The notes beneath the pieces are model-generated. The model saw only the letters and a program-made list of their open reading frames with translations, did not search any database and had not been told where the DNA came from. The position numbers and the translations under genes are program-made. A stretch of 64,000 nucleotides of DNA from NCBI GenBank assembly GCA_016713535.1, contig JADJOY010000021.1, positions 124,001 to 188,000 of the forward strand, written 5' to 3'. Origin of the DNA: Deltaproteobacteria bacterium (GTDB lineage Bacteria > JADJOY01). The number at the start of each line of letters is the position of its first letter. The stretch's first letter is position 1. Below, piece after piece: positions 20,338 through 30,175 of the stretch.

Positions 20338-22374
20338 ATGAGCCCCAGCCGTCCCGTCTCCGACGCGCAGTCGGAGTTCCTCGTCGAGTCGGGGGATCTG
20401 GTCGACCGCATCAACGCACGCCTGCTCGCGCTCGCCGAGCTGCCACCCGGCGCGAGCCCGCCGCCCGAGACCCTCAACGAGATCTTCCGCGCCGCCCACA
20501 GCCTGAAGGGGCTGGCCGGGATGTTCGGCTTTCCGCTGGTCTCCGGGCTGAGCCACGAGCTCGAGAGCCTGCTCGACAGCTTGCGCCTCGGCCGGCTGCC
20601 GCTCGACCGCGACGTGGTCGATGTGCTGTTCGACGGCGTCGACCTCCTCACCACGCTCCTCGAGAAGCGCGAGTCCGATCCCGACGCGAGCGGGGCGATG
20701 GACGAGCTGACGCGGCGCCTCGCGCGCCTGCGCGAGGGCGAGCGCGAGGTCGATCGCGCGCGGATCTTCGTGGGTTACGTCCTCGATCCCGCGCTCCTCG
20801 CCGTGCTCTCGGAATACGAGCAGCATCGCCTCGGCGAGAACCTCACCGCCCCCGGCCGCGCGGTGTGGGAGGTGAAGGCGAGCTTCGACCTGATGACCTT
20901 CGACACCGGGCTGCTCGCCGCGCTCGAGGAGCTCCGCGCGCTCGGCGAGGTGGTCGCCTCGGTGCCTGATCCCGAGGTCATTGGTGGCGATTCGATCGGC
21001 TTCAAGATCCTCGTCGGGACCGCGCTGGACGAGCCCGAGGCGCGTGCGCGCCTCGGCGCCAGCGGACGTCGCGCCGAGCGCGTGCGGCCCACCATGCTCG
21101 GCGGCGCGCCGAGCGCGCCGCCTCCCGAGGCTGCTGCGTCCGTGGATCGTGCGCCGGCCGCGCCGGCGTCACCCGTTGCGCCCCGCGCCGCCGCAGGGTC
21201 GGCGGCTGGCCAGGCGATCCGGGTGGATCTGCCTCGTCTCGACGCCATGTTGAGCCTGGCCAGCGAGCTACTCCTGAGCCGCGCCGAGATCGGCCGCCTC
21301 GCCGAGGACCTGCGCACCGGACAGGCCGCCGCCAACGTCGGTGGTGAGCTGTGGCGCGCGAGCCAGCTCCTCGAGCGGCGGCTGCGCAGCCTCGAGGAGC
21401 TCATCCTCGACATCCGCATGGTGTCGCTCGAGCGTCTCTTCGAGCGCCTCGGCCGCGTCGTGTGGCGCGTCGCCGGTGATCTCCGCAAGGACGTGGAGTT
21501 GGTGTCGCGCGGCGCGGAGACCCGCCTCGACAAGCTCATCGTCGACGGCCTCGCCGATCCGCTGATGCACCTGATCCGCAACTCCATCGATCACGGCCTC
21601 GAGCCGGGCGAGGAGCGCGCCGGGGCGGGCAAGCGCGCCAAGGGCCAGATCGTGCTCGAGGCGCGTCAACAGGGCGGTCACGTGCTGATCTCGGTCGAGG
21701 ACGACGGGCGCGGCATCGACTGGACGTCGGTGCGCGCCAAGGCCGCCGAGCGCGGCTGGCTCGGCGCGGCGGCCGAGCCGGGCCCGGACGAGCTGGTCGA
21801 GCTGCTCTTCCGTCCCGGGTTCAGCACCCGTGACGTCGCCGACGAGGTGTCGGGGCGCGGGGTCGGGCTCGACGTCGTACGCAGCGACGTCGACGCGTTG
21901 CACGGCACCGTCCGCGTGGACTCACGGCGCGGCGCCGGCACGCGCGTCACTCTCACCGTACCGATGACCCTGGCGCGGGTGCGTGCGCTGATCGTCGGTG
22001 TGGGCGATCAGAGCTACGCCCTGCCGCTCGACGCCATCGAGCGCAGCGTCGCGCTCGACGACCTCGGCGCCCTCGGCGACGAGCCGCCGGCGCTCGTCGA
22101 CCTCGCCACGCTCCTCGACGTCCCGGCACGCGCGAGCGGGGACGAACCTCGCTGGGTGGTCGTGCTGGCACTCGGCCGGGAGCGCGTCGGAGTGGTGGTC
22201 GACGCCGTCGAGGGTCAGCAGGACGTGGTGGTGCGCGAGGTCGGTCCGCTGGTTTCCGGTATCCGCGGTATCGCCGGCGCCGCCGAGGTCGGGGAAGGGC
22301 GCACGCTGCTCCTGCTCGAGCCCACGGTGCTGCTCGCCGAGGGCGCACGGGCGGCTCGTCCCGGCGGCGCGTGA
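20338..22374 (+). CDS. cheA: Chemotaxis-type histidine kinase CheA
   Basis: 678 aa. An N-terminal HPt domain carries the phosphorylatable His54 in the H-box AHSLKG. A linker region (about 140-290, Ala/Pro-rich) is followed by the dimerisation domain, the GHKL ATPase with N-box HLIRNSIDHGL, G1 DDGRGID and G2 GRGVGLDVV, and a C-terminal CheW-like regulatory domain (from about 545). There is no fused receiver. It phosphorylates a response regulator under control of chemoreceptor arrays. The stop overlaps the next cheW (GTGA). No receptor, CheB, CheR or CheY is next to it, so it may serve a non-flagellar pathway or work with distant genes. Confidence 0.95.
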   Translation: MSPSRPVSDAQSEFLVESGDLVDRINARLLALAELPPGASPPPETLNEIFRAAHSLKGLAGMFGFPLVSGLSHELESLLDSLRLGRLPLDRDVVDVLFDGVDLLTTLLEKRESDPDASGAMDELTRRLARLREGEREVDRARIFVGYVLDPALLAVLSEYEQHRLGENLTAPGRAVWEVKASFDLMTFDTGLLAALEELRALGEVVASVPDPEVIGGDSIGFKILVGTALDEPEARARLGASGRRAERVRPTMLGGAPSAPPPEAAASVDRAPAAPASPVAPRAAAGSAAGQAIRVDLPRLDAMLSLASELLLSRAEIGRLAEDLRTGQAAANVGGELWRASQLLERRLRSLEELILDIRMVSLERLFERLGRVVWRVAGDLRKDVELVSRGAETRLDKLIVDGLADPLMHLIRNSIDHGLEPGEERAGAGKRAKGQIVLEARQQGGHVLISVEDDGRGIDWTSVRAKAAERGWLGAAAEPGPDELVELLFRPGFSTRDVADEVSGRGVGLDVVRSDVDALHGTVRVDSRRGAGTRVTLTVPMTLARVRALIVGVGDQSYALPLDAIERSVALDDLGALGDEPPALVDLATLLDVPARASGDEPRWVVVLALGRERVGVVVDAVEGQQDVVVREVGPLVSGIRGIAGAAEVGEGRTLLLLEPTVLLAEGARAARPGGA

Positions 22375-22961
22375 GCGGGCGCCGCGAGCTCGCCACCGAG
22401 GACGCGATCTTCGGTGGAAAGGTCGCGCCGGTGGCGACCCGCGCCACGCACCGCGAGCTGCTCCTCGTCGGCGGCCCCGGCCACATCCTCGCGATCCCGA
22501 TCACGGCCATCGAGGAGGTGACGCGACTTCCGCGCCACATCACCCGCGTGCCAGGCGCGCCGCCATCGTTGATCGGCCTCGCCAAGTGGCGTGCTCGGGT
22601 GGTGCCGGTGGTCGACCTGGGGCTCGGGGCGGGCCGCGACGCGAGCCTCACCGGGCCGCCGCCGCCGCTCATCCTGGTGCCATTCGAGGACGGGCGCGTG
22701 GGGTTCGTGGTGGAGCGGATCCTCGGCACCTGCCGCGTCCCCGAGGGCGCGATCGTCGAGCCGAGCCCGGAGGTGGCCGCGGCGAGCGGGCTCGACGTGG
22801 TCAGCGTGCTCGAGCTCGTGCCGGAGCGGCTCGACGAGGCCTCGCACGTGCCGCCCTCGGTCCGCGAGCGCTGCCGGCTGCCCATCGTCGATCTCGACGG
22901 CGCGTTGCGCCGCCTGGCTGCGCGGATGCCGGCGCGGTTTCCGGGAGCGCATGCCGAATGA
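22371..22961 (+). CDS. cheW: CheW-like coupling protein 1
   Basis: 196 aa from the GTG at 22371, overlapping the cheA stop by four bases. Two SH3-like subdomains of the CheW fold are visible: AIPITAIEEVTRLP, LIGLAKWRARVVPVVDLG with the conserved V-P-V-V-D-L, and VGFVVERILG. CheW proteins bridge receptor tips to CheA. The C-terminal ~50 residues extend beyond a minimal CheW. Overlaps the next cheW by four bases (ATGA), so the three genes are translationally coupled. Confidence 0.88.
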   Translation: MSGRRELATEDAIFGGKVAPVATRATHRELLLVGGPGHILAIPITAIEEVTRLPRHITRVPGAPPSLIGLAKWRARVVPVVDLGLGAGRDASLTGPPPPLILVPFEDGRVGFVVERILGTCRVPEGAIVEPSPEVAAASGLDVVSVLELVPERLDEASHVPPSVRERCRLPIVDLDGALRRLAARMPARFPGAHAE

Positions 22962-23476
22962 ACCCGCCGCTCGTCGCGAGCCGTGCGCGCACCTCGTCGT
23001 CGTCCGCGACGGAGGCGTTCGTGGTGGTGCGTGTGGGCGGCTACTGCGCGGCGTGGCCCGTCCACGACGTCCGCGAAGTGCGCCTCCCGGTGCCGCTGGT
23101 GCGCGACCCCGCGTTGCCCGCGTTCGCCGACGGCGCGCTGCTGCTCCGGCGCGCGCTGGTACCGGTCGTCGACCTTCGCCACCGCTGGTCGGTCGCGCCC
23201 TCGGCCGAGGTCGGTGACCGGATCGTGCTGACGCGCGTGGCCCCTTTCGTGATCGGCTTCGTCGTCGACGAGGTGCTCGCGGTGGTGCGCGCGCCGGCGC
23301 GCGTGCCGTCGCCAGCGGTGGCGCTGCCGCCCAGGCTCGAGCGCCACGTGGTACGCGCCGTCATCACCCTCACGCGGGTCGACCGGACTCCCGCCGGCGA
23401 GGCCTTCGTGGTGACGCCGGCCGAGGTCCTCGACGAGTCCGAACGCGTCGCGCTGGGCACGCCGTCGAGGTCCTGA
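22958..23476 (+). CDS. CheW-like coupling protein 2
   Basis: 172 aa. CheW-fold landmarks are [38 protein letters not shown] and [10 protein letters not shown]. It differs clearly from the upstream paralogue, suggesting that the two adaptors recruit CheA to different receptors or hold different places in one array. Last gene of the cheA-cheW-cheW unit; leuS starts about 95 bases further on. Confidence 0.88.
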   Translation: MNPPLVASRARTSSSSATEAFVVVRVGGYCAAWPVHDVREVRLPVPLVRDPALPAFADGALLLRRALVPVVDLRHRWSVAPSAEVGDRIVLTRVAPFVIGFVVDEVLAVVRAPARVPSPAVALPPRLERHVVRAVITLTRVDRTPAGEAFVVTPAEVLDESERVALGTPSRS

Positions 23477-23571
23477 AACACGGGCGGCGAGGGCGATTGC
23501 ATTACCCTCGACCGCTTCCTATTCTTGCTCGCTCGCCCCATTTTCGCCCCTCGAGCACCCTCGTCCCTCCC

Positions 23572-26079
23572 ATGGAACGCGAACGCGAACGTTACGAGCC
23601 CGCCTCGATCGAGGCGAAGTGGCAGCAGACCTGGGAACGCGAGCGCGCCTTCCACGCCCGCGAGGACTCGCCGCGGCCGAAGTTCTACTGCCTCGAGATG
23701 TTCCCGTACCCCTCGGGCCGCATCCACATGGGCCACGTCCGCAACTACGCGATCGGCGACGTGATCGCGCGCACCAAGCGCATGCGCGGCTTCGAGGTGC
23801 TGCACCCGATCGGCTGGGACGCGTTCGGCTTGCCGGCGGAGAACGCGGCGATCTCGCGAGGCGTCCATCCGGCGCGCTGGACCCGCGACAACATCGACAC
23901 GATGCGCGCCCAGCTCAAGCGGCTCGGCTTCTCGTACGACTGGGAGCGCGAGATCGCGACCTGCGACGCGAGCTACTACCGCTGGGAGCAGCAGGTGTTC
24001 CTCGAGCTGCTCGAGCGTGGGCTCGCCTACCGCAAGCGGGCGATCCTCAACTCGTGCACCGCATGCGGCACCGTGCTCGCCAACGAGCAGGTGGTGAACG
24101 GCATGTGCTGGCGTCACACCGACCTGCCGGTCACGCCGCTCGAGCGCGACGTGTGGTTCCTGAAGACCACCGCCTACGCCGAGGCGCTGCTGGCCGGCCT
24201 CGACGGCCTCACCGAGTGGCCCGACGCGGTGCGCACCATGCAGCGCGAGTGGATCGGCAAGAGCCACGGCGCACGCGTGAAGTTCCCGCACGTGGGACGC
24301 GCCGGCGAGTTCGTCGAGGTCTTCACCACCCGCCCGGACACCCTCTACGGCGTCACGTTCATGAGCCTCGCCGCCGAGCACCCGCTCGCCCGCGAGCTCT
24401 CCGCCGGCACCGAGCAGGAAGCGCCCGTGCGCGAGTTCGTGGAGCGCATCCTGCGCGAGGACAAGCACCTGAGGGGCGCCGAGGTCACCACCAAGGAAGG
24501 CGTCTTCACCGGCGGTTACTGCGAGAACCCGCTCGCCGGTGAGCGCGTGCCGATCTACGTGACCAACTTCGTGGTCTACGAATACGGCACCGGCGCGGTG
24601 ATGGCGGTGCCGGCCCACGACCAGCGCGACTTCGACTTCGCCAGGGTCTACGGGCTGCCGGTCCAGGTCGTGATCCAGCCGCCCGAGGGCGGGCTCACGA
24701 GCGCGAGCCTGGAGGCCGCGTACGAAGGGCCGGGCACGATGTTCGCCTCGGCCGAGTTCACCGGAACGCCCAGCGAAGACGGCAAGCGCGGCGTCGCCGC
24801 CAAGCTCGCGAGCCTGGGTCGCGGCGGGCCCGAGATCACCTACCGGCTCCGCGACTGGGGCATCTCGCGGCAACGCTACTGGGGCACGCCGATCCCGGTG
24901 ATCCACTGCACCGCGTGCGGCATCGTCCCGGTGCCGGCGAAGGACCTGCCGGTGGTGCTGCCCGAGGACCTCGACCTGCTCGAGAACGGCCGCTCGCCGC
25001 TGCCCGCGAGCGAGCGCTTCTACGCGGTGAGCTGCCCCAGGTGCGGCGGCGCCGCGCGCCGCGACACCGACACCATGGACACGTTCGTGGAGTCGAGCTG
25101 GTACCAGCTGCGCTTCACGAGCCCGCGGCTCGAGACCGCGATCCTCGACGAGCGCGCCGCCAAGTGGGCGCCGGTCGACCAGTACATCGGCGGCATCGAG
25201 CACGCTTGTCTGCACCTCATCTACGCGCGGTTCTTCACCCGCGCGCTTCACGACCTCGGCCACGTCTCCCTGGACGAGCCCTTCGCCGGGCTCCTGACCC
25301 AGGGCATGGTGCTCAACAAGCACCTCGACAAGACGACCGGCGAGGAACGCTGGATCAAGATGAGCAAGTCGCTCGGCAACGTCGTCGACCCCGACGAGAT
25401 GATCCGTGGCGTCGGCGCCGACGCGGTGCGGATGTTCATGCTCTTCACGGCTCCGCCCGAGAACGACCTCAAGTGGAGCGACGAAGGCATCCGCGGTGCG
25501 AGCCGTTTCCTGACCCGCATCTGGCGCGGCCTGCTCGTGGAGCTCGACATGCTCACGAGCGCAGCCGCCGCGACCTCGATCGAGGGACTCGAGGGTGCCG
25601 ACCTCGAGCTCTACCGCAAGGCGCACTGGGCGATCGAGCGCGTCACCCACGACATCGACGCGCGCTATCAGTTCAACACCGCGATCGCGGCGCTCCACGA
25701 GCTCGCCAACGTCCTCGACGAGCCAGGGGCCGCGCCGGCGGTGCGGCGCTTCGCCTACGAGACGCTGCTGGTGCTGCTCCATCCGTTCGCACCGCACGTC
25801 ACCGAGGAGCTCTGGGAGCGCCTCGGCCACGCCGATCACCTGGTCTTCCACCCGTGGCCGTCCGCGGATCCCGCGGCACTCACGTCCGACGAGGTCCAGC
25901 TGGTCGTGCAGGTGAACGGTAAGCTGCGCGGCCGCGTCACCGTGGCGACCAGCGCCACCGAAGACGAAGTGCGCGCCGCGGCGCTCGCCGACGCCAAGGT
26001 GCAGCCGTTCCTCGAGGGCAAGTCCGTGGTGAAGGTGGTGGTCGTGCCGGGGCGCCTCGTCAACGTGGTCGTGAGATGA
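23572..26079 (+). CDS. leuS: Leucyl-tRNA synthetase
   Basis: 835 aa from the ATG at 23572; an upstream in-frame ATG at 23497 would add a non-conserved proline-rich leader. Class I signature motifs are present: HMGH at residues 52-55 (HIGH) and KMSKS near residue 596. The CP1 editing domain is recognisable ([21 protein letters not shown]), and a zinc-binding-like knuckle occurs at HCTACG. Charges tRNA-Leu. Its stop overlaps the lptE start by four bases (ATGA), so the two are co-translated. Confidence 0.97.
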   Translation: MERERERYEPASIEAKWQQTWERERAFHAREDSPRPKFYCLEMFPYPSGRIHMGHVRNYAIGDVIARTKRMRGFEVLHPIGWDAFGLPAENAAISRGVHPARWTRDNIDTMRAQLKRLGFSYDWEREIATCDASYYRWEQQVFLELLERGLAYRKRAILNSCTACGTVLANEQVVNGMCWRHTDLPVTPLERDVWFLKTTAYAEALLAGLDGLTEWPDAVRTMQREWIGKSHGARVKFPHVGRAGEFVEVFTTRPDTLYGVTFMSLAAEHPLARELSAGTEQEAPVREFVERILREDKHLRGAEVTTKEGVFTGGYCENPLAGERVPIYVTNFVVYEYGTGAVMAVPAHDQRDFDFARVYGLPVQVVIQPPEGGLTSASLEAAYEGPGTMFASAEFTGTPSEDGKRGVAAKLASLGRGGPEITYRLRDWGISRQRYWGTPIPVIHCTACGIVPVPAKDLPVVLPEDLDLLENGRSPLPASERFYAVSCPRCGGAARRDTDTMDTFVESSWYQLRFTSPRLETAILDERAAKWAPVDQYIGGIEHACLHLIYARFFTRALHDLGHVSLDEPFAGLLTQGMVLNKHLDKTTGEERWIKMSKSLGNVVDPDEMIRGVGADAVRMFMLFTAPPENDLKWSDEGIRGASRFLTRIWRGLLVELDMLTSAAAATSIEGLEGADLELYRKAHWAIERVTHDIDARYQFNTAIAALHELANVLDEPGAAPAVRRFAYETLLVLLHPFAPHVTEELWERLGHADHLVFHPWPSADPAALTSDEVQLVVQVNGKLRGRVTVATSATEDEVRAAALADAKVQPFLEGKSVVKVVVVPGRLVNVVVR

Positions 26080-26669
26080 CGACCGTGGCGCGAGTGCGCT
26101 GCTGGCTCGCCGTCGTGGCGCTCGGCGTCACGATCGCGGGCTGTGGCTACGGGTTCCAGGGCACCGGTAACGCTCTACCCAAGGACATCGTCACCGTCGC
26201 GATCCCGATCTTCCGCAACGACAGCGACTTCGAGGGGATCGAGCTCGACTTCACCGAGGCGCTCATCCAGCAGTTCGTGCGCGGGCGCCAGATCCGGGTG
26301 GTCGACGACGTCACCGACGCCAGCGCGGTGGTGAAGGGGCTGGTGCGGCGCGTGCGCCTGCGCGCCGTGTCCTTCTCCGAGACCGACCAGGCCCTCGAGG
26401 CGCAGATGATCGTGGTGATCGCGCTCGCCCTCGAGCGCACCAGCGACGGCAAGGTGCTGTGGAGCGACGCCGGGATCTCCGACCGCGAGGAGTTCGCGGT
26501 GACCGCGGACGCGGTGGTGACCAACTCGCCCGAGTTCATCGGCCGCGACACCACCTTCAACAACCTCGACGACATCGAGGTCGCCCAGGACGAGGCGCAG
26601 GTGGCGGTCGAGCGGCTCTCGAAGCGGATGTCGAAGGCGATCTACCAGCGCATGCTGGAAGACTTCTGA
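26076..26669 (+). CDS. lptE: LPS-assembly lipoprotein LptE
   Basis: 197 aa. A lipobox (TIAGC, Cys23) predicts processing by signal peptidase II and outer-membrane anchoring. The body shows the LptE/RlpB pattern: [25 protein letters not shown] near the start of the mature form, then a [14 protein letters not shown] strand and a C-terminal helix. LptE plugs the LptD barrel that inserts lipopolysaccharide, so the organism probably makes LPS. Position after leuS is typical. The usual next gene, holA, is missing before rpsT. Confidence 0.85.
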   Translation: MTTVARVRCWLAVVALGVTIAGCGYGFQGTGNALPKDIVTVAIPIFRNDSDFEGIELDFTEALIQQFVRGRQIRVVDDVTDASAVVKGLVRRVRLRAVSFSETDQALEAQMIVVIALALERTSDGKVLWSDAGISDREEFAVTADAVVTNSPEFIGRDTTFNNLDDIEVAQDEAQVAVERLSKRMSKAIYQRMLEDF

Positions 26670-26728
26670 AGCGGTGGGCTGGGCGGGCCGCGCCCGGCGG
26701 CGCGCTCGGACGCCACCGTGGAGACACG

Positions 26729-26760
26729 AACGGCGCCGCGGCGAAACGCCGGGCGCCGTT
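26729..26760. terminator. Hairpin between convergent lptE and rpsT
   Basis: AACGGCGCC (26729-26737) pairs with GGCGCCGTT (26752-26760), and an inner GGCG-AAA-CGCC extends the stem. It lies between the two 3' ends and could end both transcripts, although no T-run follows on either side. Confidence 0.5.
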
Positions 26761-26799
26761 CAGGCGAGGCTCGTCCCCGGGATGGGAACGCGAACCGGA

Positions 26800-27075
26800 T
26801 CAGGACTTGGGGGAGGCCTTGGCCGCCGCCTGCTTGGCGAGGCGCGAGGCGCGCCGCGCGGCGGTCTTGCGGTGCAGCACGCCCTTGCGGGCGGCGCGGG
26901 CGAGCTCGCTCTCGGCGGTGCGGGCGGCCGTGGTCGCCACCGCCACGTCGGTACCCTCGATCGCCTCGCGGGCCTTGCGTACGAAGGTCCGGATGCGCGC
27001 GCGAACCTGGCGGTTGCGGGCCTGACGCTTGAGACTCTGCCGATTTCGTTTGAGCGCTGAAACGTGATCCGCCAC
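26800..27075 (-). CDS. rpsT: 30S ribosomal protein S20
   Basis: 91 aa, starting with a GTG at 27075 preceded by AAGGAG. The basic, alanine-rich three-helix protein (SALKRNRQSLKRQARNR, KGVLHRKTAARRASRLAKQ) matches S20, which binds 16S rRNA early in assembly. It is monocistronic, with a near-consensus promoter upstream, and divergent from murJ, a common arrangement. Confidence 0.96.
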   Translation of the reverse strand: MADHVSALKRNRQSLKRQARNRQVRARIRTFVRKAREAIEGTDVAVATTAARTAESELARAARKGVLHRKTAARRASRLAKQAAAKASPKS

Positions 27076-27125
27076 GGGGAACTCCTTCGACGTCGGTGTC
27101 GCGAAACGCGATGAGAAACACGAAG

Positions 27126-27154
27126 GTAAAACAGACCGCGGCGCGTCGTGTCAA
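27126..27154 (-). promoter_or_regulatory. Predicted promoter of rpsT
   Basis: On the minus strand TTGACA (27154-27149), a 17-base spacer and TTTTAC (27131-27126) lie about 50 bases upstream of the S20 start. Confidence 0.65.
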
Positions 27155-27229
27155 CCCGTCGGGGCTGGCGCGGCGGCCGGCGCGGCCGCCCCGACGAGGC
27201 GCGCCGCCGCCCGCCGCCAGGATCGAGCC

Positions 27230-28840
27230 GTGAGCGAGAACCAGCGGGTTGTGCGGGCGGCGGGCCTGGTCGCGGGAGTCACCCTGGTGAGCCGGGTGCT
27301 CGGGATGCTGCGCGACATGGCGATCGCCCACGTCTTCGGCGCCACCCCCGCCGCCGACGCGTTCTGGGTGGCGCTGCGGATCCCCAACACGCTGCGCCGG
27401 CTCTTCGGCGAGGGCACGCTGACCGTCGCGATGGTGCCGGTCCTGCGCGAGGCCCGCACCCGCCAGGGCGACGCCGGCGCGCTCCGCATCGCGCGGATCA
27501 CGTGGTCCTACTTCGCGGTGGTGGTGCTGGCCGTCGGCCTGGTGGGCTCGGCGCTGTCACCGCTGGTGGTGCGACTGCTCGCGCCCGGCTTCCTCCGGGA
27601 CCCCGAGCGGCTCGCCCTCGCCACCCAGCTCCTCTACGTGACCTTCCCGTACCTGATCTTCATCGGGCTCGTGGGACTGCTCCAGGGCGTGCTCAACGCC
27701 TTCGACCACTTCTTCCTGCCGGCCTTCCACCCCATCCTCTACAACGTCGCGCTCCTCACCGGCGCCTTGGTGATGGCGCGCTTCTTCGACCCGCCGATCC
27801 TCGGGCTGGCGTGGGCGGTGATCCTCGCGGGCGTGCTGCAGCTCGTCGCCCACGGGCCGGTGCTGCGCGAGCTCGGCTTCCGGGTGACGCCGCTCTTCAC
27901 CCGTGGCGATCCGGCGGTGGCCACGATCCTGCGGCTGCTCGGCCCCGCGACCTTCGGCATCGCGATCTACCAGGCGAACGTGTTCATGGGGACGCTGCTC
28001 GCCTCGTGGCTGGTGCCGGGCGCGATCTCGTGGCTCCACTACGCCGACCGCGTGTTCCAGCTCCCGCTCGGGCTGTTCGTGATCGCGCTCTCGACCGCGA
28101 TGCTGCCGACCCTCTCGTCGCAGGCGCACGAGGGGCGCAGCCGCGACCTGCGCGACACCACCGAGACCGCGGTGCGGGTGATCCTGTTCCTCACGGTTCC
28201 CTCGGCGGTGGCGCTCTTGTGCCTCGCCACCCCGGTGGTGAGCGTGATCTTCCGTCGCGGCGTGTTCGTCGCTCACGACGTGGTCATGACCGCCCGCGCG
28301 CTCGAGCTCTACGCTCTCGGCCTGGTGCCGATCGCGGCGGGGCGGATCCTGACGCAGGTCTTCTACTCGTCGCAGGATCCGCGCGCGCCGGCGCGCATCG
28401 CCGCGATCGCGTTCGGCGTGAACCTGGCGGCGAGCCTGGCGCTGATGCCGTCCCTCGGTCACGGCGGGCTGGCACTCGCGACCTCGATCTCGGCGTGGGT
28501 GCAGCTCGCGATCACGTACACCGTGCTGCGGCGCCGGTGGCTGCGTGACCTCGACGGCCGCGGGCTGCTCCGCGCCGCCGCACGCATGGTGGCGTCGTGC
28601 GTGCCGATGGTGCTGTGGGCGCGCTGGATCGGCACGCGCATCGACTGGCTCGCGCCGGGCTCGGTGGTGGTGGCGGTCGCGTGGCTGGGCGTCGGAGTGC
28701 TGGGCGGGGTCGCGCTCTACCTCGTGGCCCAGCGAGCACTCCGCAGCCCGGAGCTCGCGGCCCTGTTCGAGGGCGTGCGCCTCAAGCGCGCCGGCGTCAA
28801 GGCGAGCGAGGCGATCCGCTGGGACTCGCCCGGCGAGTGA
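27230..28840 (+). CDS. murJ: Lipid II flippase MurJ (MviN)
   Basis: 536 aa from the GTG at 27230 (SENQRVVRAAGLVAGVTLVSRVLG). About 14 hydrophobic segments of the MOP exporter superfamily are present; the early motif RVLGMLRDMAIAHVFGAT and ADAFWVALRIPNTLRRLFGEG is diagnostic of MurJ. It flips lipid II across the inner membrane for peptidoglycan synthesis. The 3' end overlaps the convergent gene at 28797-29915 by 44 bases. Confidence 0.96.
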   Translation: MSENQRVVRAAGLVAGVTLVSRVLGMLRDMAIAHVFGATPAADAFWVALRIPNTLRRLFGEGTLTVAMVPVLREARTRQGDAGALRIARITWSYFAVVVLAVGLVGSALSPLVVRLLAPGFLRDPERLALATQLLYVTFPYLIFIGLVGLLQGVLNAFDHFFLPAFHPILYNVALLTGALVMARFFDPPILGLAWAVILAGVLQLVAHGPVLRELGFRVTPLFTRGDPAVATILRLLGPATFGIAIYQANVFMGTLLASWLVPGAISWLHYADRVFQLPLGLFVIALSTAMLPTLSSQAHEGRSRDLRDTTETAVRVILFLTVPSAVALLCLATPVVSVIFRRGVFVAHDVVMTARALELYALGLVPIAAGRILTQVFYSSQDPRAPARIAAIAFGVNLAASLALMPSLGHGGLALATSISAWVQLAITYTVLRRRWLRDLDGRGLLRAAARMVASCVPMVLWARWIGTRIDWLAPGSVVVAVAWLGVGVLGGVALYLVAQRALRSPELAALFEGVRLKRAGVKASEAIRWDSPGE

Positions 28841-29915
28841 CGAGACGCCGCAGGCCGGGGAGAGCGACGAGCGCCGCCAGCATGGCGCCGATCGTCCCCA
28901 GCCGCGCCGTCGGCGTCTCGACGACGCGGCCGCAGCCGGCCTGCACCTCGATGGTGATGGGGTTGTCGAACAGTCCGTCGAACAGCACCGGATAGAGAGA
29001 CAGCTCGTCGCGGTACGCGGCCCCCATGGCGATCGTGGAGCGGTTGATGCCGGCGCAGAACATGCCGCCGTACACCCACTGGAACTCGTCGCCTTGCCCC
29101 TCGCTCGACTGGTTGACCTTGATCGAGGGCGACGGATCGCAGTAGGTCGCGCCGCCGTTGCCGGCGCAGGTCCGGTCCACCTGGTACGCCGTGACGAGGT
29201 GGTCCGGCGGATTGAGGCCCCAGTCCTGCATCGTCGTGGACGTGTCGGAGTAGCCCGGCTGCGGCGCGCTCGGACCGTCGAAGATCCAGCTCCTGCACAG
29301 CCACAGCGAGTTGCGCAGCGTGTTGAGCGTGCCGCGCAGGATCCGGTCCTGGCCGTCGTTCTGCTTCTGCAGCAAGAGCCCCGCGTCCTTCACGTCGTAG
29401 TCGGACGAGTAGGAGAGCGGGCCCCACGGGCCGCAGTAGAGCGTGGTCTTGTCGTACGGGTTCACGCCGGGCGTGCCGGTGACGTATTCGCAGATGAGAA
29501 GGCGCGTCGTCGTGATCGAGCCGCCGGGCCCGACGATCGCCTGCGCCGGGTTGAGGCTCAGGCTCCACTTGCCGGTGAAGTCGACCGGCACGGCGCTCGC
29601 GATGTTGATCGGCGTGTTGTTGCCCTTCGTGAGCCAGAGGCTGAGCTTCTTGCCGTCCGTGGGCTTCGCGTAGCCGAAGAGGTAGGTGAGGTTGTTGCCG
29701 CTGCCGGACGAGACGCCGGTGGTGTCGCCGCTCATCTTGAACTGCACGGCATAGGTGGGGCCGTTGTAGATGCCGTCGATGACGCCGGTCGGCGCCGGAT
29801 CGCCGGGATCCCAGTAGGCCGTGGCCTGGGGAGTGGCGGCGCGTGCGGCGAGCGGCGCGCACAGGATCATCGCGGTCACCGCGCGCCGCAGCCAGGGGGA
29901 GCTCGAGGTGGACAT
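28797..29915 (-). CDS. Secreted protein of unknown function with C-terminal membrane tail
   Basis: 372 aa from the ATG at 29915. A signal peptide (WLRRAVTAMILCAPLAARA) precedes a roughly 310-residue Gly/Thr/Ser-rich domain with several cysteines (LLICEY, LYCGPW, LWLCRSW, TYCDPS, MFCAGIN) that could form disulfides. The C-terminal end (TPTARLGTIGAMLAALVALPGLRRLVTRR) is a short hydrophobic helix followed by basic residues, resembling IPTL/PEP-CTERM-type sorting tails without the exact signature. I recognise no enzyme motif. Its 3' end overlaps murJ by 44 bases. Confidence 0.75.
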   Translation of the reverse strand: MSTSSSPWLRRAVTAMILCAPLAARAATPQATAYWDPGDPAPTGVIDGIYNGPTYAVQFKMSGDTTGVSSGSGNNLTYLFGYAKPTDGKKLSLWLTKGNNTPINIASAVPVDFTGKWSLSLNPAQAIVGPGGSITTTRLLICEYVTGTPGVNPYDKTTLYCGPWGPLSYSSDYDVKDAGLLLQKQNDGQDRILRGTLNTLRNSLWLCRSWIFDGPSAPQPGYSDTSTTMQDWGLNPPDHLVTAYQVDRTCAGNGGATYCDPSPSIKVNQSSEGQGDEFQWVYGGMFCAGINRSTIAMGAAYRDELSLYPVLFDGLFDNPITIEVQAGCGRVVETPTARLGTIGAMLAALVALPGLRRLVTRRASPSGSPRSP

Positions 29916-30175
29916 CGCATCCTCCGATGGGGTCGCTCGCGCGAGGACGGCGCGGCGCGACGTGCGCCGCGGGCTCGGTGAGCTCGACGCCGCGCGGTTG
30001 TGCCAGGCGCGTGCCTCTCGCGTACCCCGGCTTTCGGTGGAAAATCGCGGATCCGCGCCGTCGGCGGCCTCTCGTCCCGCTCGCCGGTGAGACACCCGCC
30101 GGCTCACGGGTGGAACGCCCGGGACTTCCGGGACGGTCGAGACAGCGCTCCGCCGCGCGGACTACCCTTCGCCCG

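Noticed and set aside
23497-23571. Upstream ATG as the start of leuS
   Set aside because: It adds a proline/arginine-rich leader not found in LeuRS; the family N-terminus begins at the ATG at 23572.
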